Part shown: piece by piece, positions 1-7,107 of the stretch | Layout of the letters: each line of letters starts with the position of its first letter | Numbering within the stretch: position 1 is the first letter of the stretch | From: RGIG8244 sp045639325 | GTDB lineage: Bacteria; Verrucomicrobiota; Lentisphaeria; Victivallales; UBA1829 | Length of the DNA: 45,817 bases | Direction: 5' to 3' | Assembly (NCBI GenBank): GCA_045639325.1 | Contig: JAZUCU010000036.1 | Coordinates: 1 to 45,817, forward strand | Program-made: the position numbers and the translations under genes | The notes under the pieces: generated by a model | What the model was told of the DNA's origin: nothing | Database searches by the model: none | The model's input: the letters and a program-made list of their open reading frames with translations, nothing else

Positions 1-197
1 GATGTGCTGTCATGAGAAAAATGCTGTTGATTCTCAGAGGAATGGTTATTGCTGACAAAAAATACGATAAAAATTTCAAAAAAATTAAAAAAAACATTTG
101 ACTTTTAGCAAACCATCTACAGGGCTGATTTTGCGATTGGCGATATCATATGCAAATTTTTGTGTTACTTGTGCCGGATAGGCCGGATAGGAGGAAA

Positions 198-233
198 ACG
201 GAGAGGTACGGAGTTGTACGGAGATTTACGGAG
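198..233. repeat. 10-bp-period TACGGAG array (inverted block)
   Basis: ACGGAG occurs at 198, 208, 218 and 228, exactly every 10 bp, in the orientation opposite to the two CTCCGTA blocks downstream (313-349 and 430-466). The reverse complement of this block matches those blocks closely, so the region could fold into a large hairpin or cruciform. Function unknown. Confidence 0.8.
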
Positions 234-276
234 GGCTGCAGGAAATACCAACGTTTCTAACTTGAAGCCGCGACAG

Positions 277-349
277 GGGAAAACAAATGTGATATTGATC
301 TCCGGTTTGCTCCTCCGTACATCTCCGTATTTCTCCGTACTACTCCGTA
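277..349. repeat. Direct repeat copy 1 with four CTCCGTA units
   Basis: A 73-bp unit begins GGGAAAACAAATGTG, continues through GATATTGATC and CCGGTTTGCTC, and ends in four CTCCGTA heptamers at 313, 323, 333 and 343. It repeats almost exactly 117 bp downstream (394-466). Confidence 0.85.
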
Positions 350-393
350 AGAAAACTTTTTAGACCTTGCCCCAAATAAAAAAACGTGGCAAC

Positions 394-466
394 GGGAAAA
401 CAAATGTGATATTGATCACCGGTTTGCTCCTCCGTATTTCTCCGTATTTCTCCGTACTACTCCGTT
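394..466. repeat. Direct repeat copy 2 with four CTCCGT units
   Basis: Second copy of the 73-bp unit, offset 117 bp from the first. The CTCCGT motifs start at 430, 440, 450 and 460, again exactly 10 bp apart. The non-repeat spacer between the two copies (350-393) is A/T-rich. Confidence 0.85.
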
Positions 467-644
467 CCGTATAGTATCAGAAAATCCATTTTTTTATATG
501 ATAATCCATTGTATTCATTCCCGGCAGGATTTAAATTATATATAAGGAAAATTCAGAATTTTTCTATAATATTATTTGCAATTATTGCGTTCATGCAGTA
601 TCTTAAAGCATAATTATTCTTTAAACTTATTAAGGAGCTATTTT

Positions 645-1496
645 ATGAGCGAACAATTCTTGAATGGAAAAGTCGCAGTCGTTACTGGCGGCGGCGGAAT
701 TCTTTGCAGCGTCATGGCAGAAGCCCTCGCCGCAGCAGGTGCAAGCGTAGCAGTGCTTGACCTGAAACTTGACTGCGCACAGGCAGTTGCCGATAAAATC
801 AATGCCGCTTATCCCGGTAAAGCTATTGCCGTTGCCGCAAACGTGCTGGAAATGGCAAGTCTGGAAGCTGCGGAAGCAGAAGTCTGCGAAAAACTCGGTC
901 CCTGCGATATCCTCGTCAACGGTGCCGGCGGTAACAATCCCAAAGGCAACACCTCCAAGGAATATCTTTTCCGCGAAGACATCCTCAATAAGCCCGAAGG
1001 CGTCACAACATTCTTTGATCTGGATCCCTCCGGCATCAATTTCGTGTTCAATCTGAACTTTATCGGTACACTGCAGACCTCTCAGGTCTTCTGCAAAAAA
1101 ATGGCACTCAAGGATGGCGGTAACGTGATCAACATTTCCTCCATGAATGCCTTTACTCCCCTGACCAAGATCCCCGCATATTCCGGCGCAAAAGCTGCGG
1201 TCAGCAACTTCACTCAGTGGCTTGCTGTTCACTTCTCCAAAGTCGGTATCCGCGTCAACGCGATCGCCCCCGGATTCTTCCTGACCAATCAGAACCGCAC
1301 TCTTCTGACCAATCCCGATGGCTCCCTCACAGCCCGCGGCAATACGATTATTGCCCAGACTCCCATGGGTAAATTCGGTAAGCCGGAAGACCTGATCGGT
1401 GCTCTCCTGTATCTGGTCGACAACGATAAAGCCGGATTCGTCAATGGTATTGTTCTGCCGGTCGACGGCGGATTCTCTTCCTTCAGCGGGGTGTAA
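645..1496 (+). CDS. SDR-family D-mannonate/fructuronate oxidoreductase
   Basis: A 283-residue short-chain dehydrogenase, probably interconverting D-fructuronate and D-mannonate with NAD(P)H in the cytoplasm, as the Bacillus YjmF/UxuB-type SDR does. Visible: a nucleotide-binding glycine motif TGGGGIL (residues 14-20), slightly off the usual TGxxxGIG; N91 in place of the NNAG-type motif; catalytic S165/S166, Y179 and K183 (YSGAK); and a C-terminal PVDGGF. The start at 645 is chosen because AAGGAG lies at 632-637; an upstream in-frame ATG at 576 has no ribosome site. The gene is followed 2 bp later by uxuA, which fixes the likely substrate. The specificity is inferred from this neighbour; the SDR fold itself is certain. 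Confidence 0.85.
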   Translation: MSEQFLNGKVAVVTGGGGILCSVMAEALAAAGASVAVLDLKLDCAQAVADKINAAYPGKAIAVAANVLEMASLEAAEAEVCEKLGPCDILVNGAGGNNPKGNTSKEYLFREDILNKPEGVTTFFDLDPSGINFVFNLNFIGTLQTSQVFCKKMALKDGGNVINISSMNAFTPLTKIPAYSGAKAAVSNFTQWLAVHFSKVGIRVNAIAPGFFLTNQNRTLLTNPDGSLTARGNTIIAQTPMGKFGKPEDLIGALLYLVDNDKAGFVNGIVLPVDGGFSSFSGV

Positions 1497-1498
1497 TC

Positions 1499-2701
1499 AT
1501 GTTTATGCAGGAATCTTTCCGTTGGTATGGTCCCAATGACCAGGTGCCGCTGTCCTTCATCCGCCAGGCTGGCGCAGAAGGCATTGTCAGCTCTCTCCAT
1601 CATATCCCCTATGGTGAAGTGTGGACAGTTGAAGAAATCGAAAAGCACAAAAAACTCATTGCTGATGCCGGTATGGTCTGGAACGTGGTGGAAAGTCTTC
1701 CCGTTCACGAAGACATCAAAGTCGGCGGCGGCAAGTGCGAAGAATATATCGAAAACTACAAAATCTCCCTGCGCAATCTGGGCAAATGCGGCGTGAAAGT
1801 CATCACTTACAACTTCATGCCGGTTCTTGACTGGGTCCGTACCGATTTGCGTTACAAATTGCCCGATGGCAGCGAAGCTCTGTACTTCAATCAGGCTCAG
1901 TTTGCCGCCTTTGAGATCTTCATTCTCAAACGCAAAGGTGCAGAAACCGATTATCCCGCAGAAAAAGTGAAAGAAGCGGAAGAATTCTTCAAGAGCCTTT
2001 CTCCCGAACAGGTTCAGGAATTCACGGTTTCCATCATCGATAACTTCCCCGGGTTCAAAGGTGTCACACTCGATGACGTCCGCAGCATGCTGCAGCGTTA
2101 TGAAACACTTTCCCGCGAAAAACTCGAACAGAATCTGACACACTTCCTCAGCGAAGTCTGCCCGGTTGCGGAAGAAGCCGGCTGTATCATGACCATTCAC
2201 CCCGACGATCCGCCGTACCCGATTCTCGGTCTGCCCCGTATTTTCGGCAATCAGGATGACATCAACCGTCTTCTGACCAGTGTTCCTTCCAAAGCCAACG
2301 GCATCTGCTTCTGTGCCGGTTCCTTCTCCGGCAGCTTGAAGAACGATATCGTTTCCATGTTCAAATCCTGTGCGGACCGTGTCGGATTCATCCACCTCCG
2401 CAGCACACAGCATGACGGCAAAGGCAACTTCTTTGAAGCAAACCACCTGGAAGGCTGTGTCAATATGCCCGAACTGGTGACTGAAATCATCAAAGAACAG
2501 ATCCGCAGAAAAGAAGCCGGTCGCGAAGACTGGCGCATCCCGTTCCGTCCGGACCATGGTCACACCATGCTGGATGACCTGGCGAAGCCCCTTTCTGCCA
2601 ACCCGGGTTACAGTGCAATCGGCCGTTTGAAAGGTCTTGCAGAACTCCGTGGTCTGGAACGCGGTATTCTTTACAGCGCATTTCCGGAATTGAAATTCTG
2701 A
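1499..2701 (+). CDS. uxuA: Mannonate dehydratase
   Basis: Dehydrates D-mannonate to 2-keto-3-deoxy-D-gluconate, the third step of hexuronate (glucuronate) breakdown; a cytoplasmic TIM-barrel enzyme. Recognised by the family hallmarks RWYGPND (residues 8-14), YNFMPVLDWVRTDL near residue 105, HPDDPPYPILGLPRI around 234, HLRSTQHDGKGNFFE around 299 and PFRPDHGHTM near 347. These include the expected His/Cys/Asp metal ligands. The length of 400 residues is close to the usual 350-400. It starts 2 bp after the SDR stop; an alternative ATG lies two codons downstream. Together with the SDR it forms a minimal uxuAB pair. No uronate isomerase, KDG kinase or KDPG aldolase gene is in the window. Confidence 0.95.
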   Translation: MFMQESFRWYGPNDQVPLSFIRQAGAEGIVSSLHHIPYGEVWTVEEIEKHKKLIADAGMVWNVVESLPVHEDIKVGGGKCEEYIENYKISLRNLGKCGVKVITYNFMPVLDWVRTDLRYKLPDGSEALYFNQAQFAAFEIFILKRKGAETDYPAEKVKEAEEFFKSLSPEQVQEFTVSIIDNFPGFKGVTLDDVRSMLQRYETLSREKLEQNLTHFLSEVCPVAEEAGCIMTIHPDDPPYPILGLPRIFGNQDDINRLLTSVPSKANGICFCAGSFSGSLKNDIVSMFKSCADRVGFIHLRSTQHDGKGNFFEANHLEGCVNMPELVTEIIKEQIRRKEAGREDWRIPFRPDHGHTMLDDLAKPLSANPGYSAIGRLKGLAELRGLERGILYSAFPELKF

Positions 2702-2720
2702 GTACAGGGAGAGACGAATC

Positions 2721-3203
2721 ATGGCTGAAGAAAGCAACAATCATCCGTCAAAACGTCCCGGATGGGATGAATATTTTATGGAAATTGCGAAAGTCGTCGC
2801 ACTCCGCAGCAATTGCAGCCGCCGTCATGTGGCAGCTGTTATTGTGAAGGATGGCAGAATCATTTCCACCGGTTACAACGGTACGCCCAGAGGGATCAAA
2901 AATTGTAATGAAGGCGGATGTCCCCGCTGTAATTCCAATGCTCCCAGCGGAACTTCTCTGGAAGAATGTATTTGTTCTCACGGGGAAGAAAATGCAATTG
3001 TTCAGGCAGCCTATCACGGCATTTCCATCAAGGATGCAACGTTGTATACAACCTTCAGTCCCTGTCTGCTCTGTGCAAAAATGATCATTAACTCCGGTAT
3101 CCGGGAAGTAGTTTATAACGAAAGTTATACGATTGACACAACGGCGCGCCGCATTCTTGCGGAAGCCGGAGTTGTCCTGCGTCCCGTTTCCACGGAAAAA
3201 TAA
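2721..3203 (+). CDS. dCMP deaminase (zinc-dependent)
   Basis: Cytidine/deoxycytidylate deaminase-family protein of 160 residues, expected to convert dCMP to dUMP for dTMP synthesis. The zinc site is visible as H87-x-E89 in HGEENA and PCLLC (C115, C118). An extra cysteine cluster upstream (C62, C67, C70, C83, C85) and the GYNGTPRG substrate loop are typical of the ComEB/dCMP deaminase subgroup. GGAGAG at 2708-2713 precedes the start by about 7 bp. It sits 19 bp after uxuA, so it is probably cotranscribed although metabolically unrelated. The operon ends in a hairpin at 3224-3259. Confidence 0.92.
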   Translation: MAEESNNHPSKRPGWDEYFMEIAKVVALRSNCSRRHVAAVIVKDGRIISTGYNGTPRGIKNCNEGGCPRCNSNAPSGTSLEECICSHGEENAIVQAAYHGISIKDATLYTTFSPCLLCAKMIINSGIREVVYNESYTIDTTARRILAEAGVVLRPVSTEK

Positions 3204-3223
3204 ATTTTTAAATAGAGTCTGTT

Positions 3224-3259
3224 GCAAAACGGTATGCTGGGAGAAGCATACCGTTTTGC
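3224..3259 (+). terminator. Strong hairpin after the dCMP deaminase gene
   Basis: A perfect 15-bp stem (GCAAAACGGTATGCT paired with its complement) with loop GGGAGA. It lacks a clean T-run. Its last two bases coincide with the left end of the palindromic element at 3258, so the hairpin may mark the element's insertion point. Confidence 0.6.
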
Positions 3260-3840
3260 CTCTTCGACGTTTTGTTCTATAAAATCAAATCTTATTTGAG
3301 TTTAATATTCTCTGAAGTTTATGCCTTTTCGCTTTTTAATACTTCCGGATTTATTTAAGAAAAGAACTCAACGTTCGAATAAGCTGAGATGAATCTAGGA
3401 CCAGTGCCAACGGCACGGCACAGTAAAGCCCAGGGTGAGCGAAGCGTACCCCTGGGTATAAGTCCTTTGAACTCGCATAATGACAGCCACCGCGTTGACG
3501 GCGTTTCGCAAGAAACAGGCGGCATCGTGGTGGCAATGACATATCCGGAAAATCATTGCATTGGCGAATATGTCATTCCGTACCGGAACGCCATATCCGT
3601 CAATGCAGGTCTTAGGCAATGTAGTTCAATGTCTTATCCCCAGGGTTCACGCTGACGCTTCACCCTGGGCTGTACTGTGCCGTGCCGTTGGCACTAGTTC
3701 TAGATTCATCTCAGCTTATTCGGACGTTGAGTTCTTTTCTTGTATAAATCCGGGGGTATTTAAAATCGAAAAGGCATAAACTTCAGAGAATATTAAACTC
3801 AAATAAGATTTGATTTTATGGAACAAAACGTCGAAGAGGC
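3258..3840. repeat. Large palindromic repeat element, copy 1
   Basis: The arms at 3258-3437 and 3661-3840 are inverted repeats of exactly 180 bp each, with about 11 mismatches by my count (about 94% identity). The outer ends read GCCTCTTCGACG... and ...CGTCGAAGAGGC. The 223-bp core (3438-3660) holds nested dyads: CCCAGGGT with ACCCCTGGG near 3429-3456, GCCACC with GGTGGC, AATGACATAT with ATATGTCATT, and CCCCAGGG with CCCTGGG near the right arm. Short open frames inside are by-products of the repeat. No transposase and no clear target duplication is visible. A related element lies at 11254-11883 with the core inverted. It may be a MITE-like or BIME-like element; origin unknown. Confidence 0.88.
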
Positions 3841-3925
3841 AATAAAAGATGCTTTATGCAGAATGTATTACAAAACCTTCATTCTGAGACAAGCAGGTTT
3901 CGTATTGTTTTTCCCGGAAAAAGAA

Positions 3926-3953
3926 AAAGCTCAAAACCGGAGTTTTGAGCTTT
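3926..3953 (-). terminator. Rho-independent terminator for tRNA-Pro
   Basis: A 12-bp stem (AAAGCTCAAAAC and its complement) with a 4-nt loop. On the minus strand it is followed by a T-rich run (TTTTTCTTTTTCCC). It lies 15 bp past the tRNA 3' end, in the direction of tRNA transcription. Confidence 0.8.
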
Positions 3954-3967
3954 AAGTGCAAAAAAAA

Positions 3968-4045
3968 TGGTCGGGATGATGAGAATCGAACTCACGACCT
4001 TTTGTCCCCCAGACAAACGCGCTAACCAGGCTGCGCTACATCCCG
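3968..4045 (-). tRNA. tRNA-Pro (anticodon GGG)
   Basis: Complete cloverleaf on the minus strand: acceptor CGGGATG/CATCCCG, D-arm GCGC...GCGC, anticodon stem TTTGT/ACAAA with loop CTGGGGG (anticodon GGG), T-arm with TTCGATT, discriminator A and an encoded CCA. It is 78 nt with CCA. Its own promoter is at 4069-4096 and a terminator follows at 3926-3953. Confidence 0.96.
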
Positions 4046-4068
4046 ACTGTTCCTCTTTGTATGCCTTT

Positions 4069-4096
4069 AATATAACATCATTTTTATAAATTTCAA
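4069..4096 (-). promoter_or_regulatory. Sigma70-like promoter of tRNA-Pro
   Basis: On the minus strand, TTGAAA (4091-4096) and TATATT (4069-4074) are separated by 16 bp and lie 24 bp upstream of the tRNA 5' end. Confidence 0.7.
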
Positions 4097-4134
4097 GCGA
4101 AAAATAAAAAAAGTTTAATTTTTTTTGCGAAATG

Positions 4135-4163
4135 TTGAAAAATTGGCGTTCCAGTGGTATATT
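4135..4163 (+). promoter_or_regulatory. Sigma70-like promoter of uvrA
   Basis: TTGAAA (4135-4140), a 17-bp spacer and TATATT (4158-4163) lie 43 bp upstream of the uvrA start. I see no clear SOS (LexA) box overlapping it. Confidence 0.72.
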
Positions 4164-4206
4164 ACACCCCGAAATCTACAGTCCGTTTTCTCATGAGGTG
4201 TGTGTT

Positions 4207-7107
4207 ATGTCCGATATTATTATTAAAGGTGCTGCTGAACATAATTTAAAAGGGATCGATGTCCGTATTCCCCGGAATTCTTTGACCGTGATCACCGGTC
4301 TTTCCGGGTCCGGTAAGTCTTCCCTGGCCTTTGATACTCTTTATGCAGAAGGACAACGCCGTTATGTGGAAAGCCTTTCTGCCTATGCCCGTCAATTCCT
4401 GGATCGGATGGGAAAGCCGAAAATCGATCACATCGAAGGTTTGTCCCCCGCCATCGCTATTGAACAGCGGTCCGCCGGGAGCAATCCCCGATCCACTGTT
4501 GCGACTGTGACGGAGATTTATGACTACCTGCGTTTGCTTTATGCCCACACCGGAACGCCTCATTGCCCCAAGTGTCACCGGGAATTGCGTGCGCAATCGC
4601 CCCAGACGATTTGTGACCGGTTATTGGCTTTGCCAGCGGGCAGGGCGATGATGCTGCTTGCACCGTACATCACCGGTAAGAAGGGGGAACATCGTGATGT
4701 ATTGGAAAAGATCGGTAAAGATGGATTCGTGCGCGTGCGCGTGGATGGTCAGATCCAATTATTGGAAGAGGTGAAGCCGTTGGCAAAGACGTTACGGCAT
4801 GACATTGATGCCGTGGTTGACCGTTTGATGTGCGGTAAGTTGGAGCGGAGTCGTTTGAATGACTCTGTGGAAACCGCATTGCGTATTGGCAATGGCGTCA
4901 TGAAAATTCTTCTGGAAGAGCCTGCTACGCCGGACAAGCCGGAACGCACCTGGCATGAGGAATTGGTCAGCGAACATTATGCGTGTCCGGATTGCGGAAT
5001 CAGTTTCACCAAGCCGGAGCCCCGTAATTTCTCATTCAACAGTCCCTTCGGTGCCTGTCCGTTATGTAATGGTATCGGCAGTATGCAGGTGATGGATCCC
5101 TCAAAAGTGGTGGCGGATGAAAATCTCTCTATTCAGAAGGGGGCGATCCCCGCATGGCGCAAGGGTACGCGTAACCTTATTATATACTATAACCATCTAC
5201 TGAAGAGTCTGGCCGTTCATTTCAATCTGCCCGACATGTTGGAAACGCCGTGGAAGAAACTGCCGGAGCATGTGCGGCATTGTCTGTTGTACGGAAGCGG
5301 CGAGGAAAATATTGATTTCAGCTATTGGATGCGGGGAAAACGTCACAAGATGTGCCGTCCGTTTGAAGGTATTCTGCCGAATTTGCAGAGACGTATGCAG
5401 GAATCGGAATACGATAACGTGGTGGAGCGTCTGGCAGAATTGACCATGCGTCAGGTCTGCCCGGAATGTAACGGCTTGCGTTTGAAGCCGGAAAGTCTGG
5501 CTGTGACGCTGAACGGATTATCCATTGCGGACTTTAATATGTTATCCGTGGAACGTGCGTTCTGCACCATTTCCAACTTGAAACTGGACGAAGAAAAGGG
5601 CAAGATTGCGGAAGAACTGGTGAAAGAAATCAAGAGTCGACTGGGATTTCTGATCGACGTCGGGTTGCCTTATTTGACTTTGAACCGGGAATCCGGGACG
5701 TTATCCGGCGGGGAAGCGCAGCGTATCCGTCTTGCGACGCAGCTGGGATGTGGTCTTGTCGGCGTGTTGTATATTCTTGACGAGCCGAGTATCGGTCTGC
5801 ATCAGCGTGATAATGATAAACTCCTTGCGACGTTGAAGAAACTGCGGGATCTGGATAATACGGTGGTTGTGGTTGAGCACGACCTGGATACGATTCTTGC
5901 GGCGGATTATGTGTTGGACCTTGGTCCGGCTGCCGGAGCTCATGGCGGTGAAATCGTGGGGCAGGGGACGCCGGAAGAAATCAAGAAGTCACCGCGTTCA
6001 CTGACGGGGCAATATTTGAGCGGTGCGCGGAGTATTGAAATTCCTGTGCGCCGGTTGGGGGGCAATGGAAAATTCCTTGAAATCATCGGAGCGGAACATA
6101 ATAATCTGAAAAATATTGATGTTCGCATTCCGTTGAATACATTTACTTGCGTGACGGGTGTTTCGGGATCGGGTAAAAGTTCTCTGGTGAACGGGATCCT
6201 GCGTCGTGCTCTGGAACAGCATTTTGAGCTTGCGGGTGCGGAAGAACCGGGCAAAAACCGTGGTATTCTCGGTTTGAAACATATTGATAAAGCCATTGTG
6301 ATCGACCAGACCCCCATCGGCAGAACACCGCGCTCCAATCCTGCTACGTATGTCGATCTTTTCGGTGCGATCCGGACGTTGTTCTCCACCTTGCCGGAAT
6401 CGAAAATCCGTGGATTCGGCCCCGGTAGATTCAGCTTCAACGTCAAAGGCGGCCGATGCGAAGAATGTCAGGGTGACGGGATCAAGAAGATCGAAATGCA
6501 ATTCCTTCCGGACGTCTATGTGGAATGTTCCCGGTGTCACGGCCGCCGTTTCAACGATGAAACATTGAGCGTGACGTGGAAGAAAAAGAGCATTGCGGAT
6601 GTGTTGGAAATGACGGTGGAAGAAGCCTGTGAATTTTTTGAGACCATGCCGTCGATCTATCGTAAATTGAAAACGTTGCTGGATGTGGGGCTTGGCTATA
6701 TCCGGCTTGGACAGCCTGCCACGACCTTATCCGGCGGGGAAGCGCAGCGTATCAAACTGGCGGCAGAACTTGCCCGGGTACCGCGCGGACATACGCTTTA
6801 CATTCTGGACGAACCGACGACCGGCTTGCATCTGGAAGACATCCGGCAATTGCTGCAAGTGTTGATGCAGCTGCGTGATAAAGGCAATACGATTCTGGTT
6901 ATTGAACACAATCTGGACGTGATCAAAGTTGCGGATCATATTATTGACCTGGGGCCGGAAGGCGGGGATCAGGGCGGGCGTCTTTTATGTTTCGGCACAC
7001 CGGAACAGGTGGCGCAATGTGAGGATTCCCATACGGGACGTTATTTGCGTTCCATACTTTATCCGGCATCGACTTCTGTGGCAAAGGGTAAGAAGAAAAA
7101 GAAATGA
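4207..7107 (+). CDS. uvrA: UvrABC excinuclease subunit A
   Basis: DNA-damage recognition ATPase of nucleotide excision repair; 966 residues, slightly longer than the usual ~940. Both ABC modules are complete: Walker A GLSGSGKSS (31-39) and GVSGSGKSS (about 650), and signature motifs LSGGEAQRIRLA (about 498) and LSGGEAQRIKLA (about 840). Zinc-binding cysteine pairs include CPKC (about 122), CPDC/CPLC (about 262-290), CPEC (about 420) and CEEC/CSRC (about 752-780). The C-terminus is a lysine tail (GKKKKK). The start at 4207 is supported by GAGGTG at 4195-4200; an in-frame upstream ATG at 4132 would overlap the promoter. The stop overlaps the next gene's start (ATGA), indicating translational coupling. 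Confidence 0.98.
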   Translation: MSDIIIKGAAEHNLKGIDVRIPRNSLTVITGLSGSGKSSLAFDTLYAEGQRRYVESLSAYARQFLDRMGKPKIDHIEGLSPAIAIEQRSAGSNPRSTVATVTEIYDYLRLLYAHTGTPHCPKCHRELRAQSPQTICDRLLALPAGRAMMLLAPYITGKKGEHRDVLEKIGKDGFVRVRVDGQIQLLEEVKPLAKTLRHDIDAVVDRLMCGKLERSRLNDSVETALRIGNGVMKILLEEPATPDKPERTWHEELVSEHYACPDCGISFTKPEPRNFSFNSPFGACPLCNGIGSMQVMDPSKVVADENLSIQKGAIPAWRKGTRNLIIYYNHLLKSLAVHFNLPDMLETPWKKLPEHVRHCLLYGSGEENIDFSYWMRGKRHKMCRPFEGILPNLQRRMQESEYDNVVERLAELTMRQVCPECNGLRLKPESLAVTLNGLSIADFNMLSVERAFCTISNLKLDEEKGKIAEELVKEIKSRLGFLIDVGLPYLTLNRESGTLSGGEAQRIRLATQLGCGLVGVLYILDEPSIGLHQRDNDKLLATLKKLRDLDNTVVVVEHDLDTILAADYVLDLGPAAGAHGGEIVGQGTPEEIKKSPRSLTGQYLSGARSIEIPVRRLGGNGKFLEIIGAEHNNLKNIDVRIPLNTFTCVTGVSGSGKSSLVNGILRRALEQHFELAGAEEPGKNRGILGLKHIDKAIVIDQTPIGRTPRSNPATYVDLFGAIRTLFSTLPESKIRGFGPGRFSFNVKGGRCEECQGDGIKKIEMQFLPDVYVECSRCHGRRFNDETLSVTWKKKSIADVLEMTVEEACEFFETMPSIYRKLKTLLDVGLGYIRLGQPATTLSGGEAQRIKLAAELARVPRGHTLYILDEPTTGLHLEDIRQLLQVLMQLRDKGNTILVIEHNLDVIKVADHIIDLGPEGGDQGGRLLCFGTPEQVAQCEDSHTGRYLRSILYPASTSVAKGKKKKK

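Larger units (their letters stand above)
1..644. other. Non-coding region upstream of the uronate operon
   Basis: No convincing gene is seen here; short open frames run through repeat sequence. The stretch is A/T-rich at both ends. In the middle it holds a CCGGATAGG tandem duplication (174-191) and three blocks of a 10-bp-period TACGGAG/CTCCGTA repeat, listed separately. A TATAAT hexamer lies at 565-570, but I see no acceptable -35 at 16-18 bp. The uronate operon promoter is therefore either weak or activator-dependent, or not recognisable by eye. Confidence 0.6.

Noticed and set aside
160..363. A 67-residue plus-strand protein in the first intergenic region
   Set aside because: It reads through the CTCCGTA repeats and has no ribosome site.
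198..466. Possible CRISPR array
   Set aside because: The repeat unit is 7 bp every 10 bp, with spacers of 3 bp and both orientations; no cas gene is nearby.
3389..3779. Short proteins beginning MNLGPVPTARHSKAQ and similar
   Set aside because: They lie inside the palindromic element, appear in several frames and both copies, and lack ribosome sites; they are repeat translation, not genes.
4132..4206. An N-terminal extension of UvrA
   Set aside because: The upstream ATG overlaps the -35 region and the added residues match no UvrA; the ATG at 4207 has GAGGTG and begins where the family begins.
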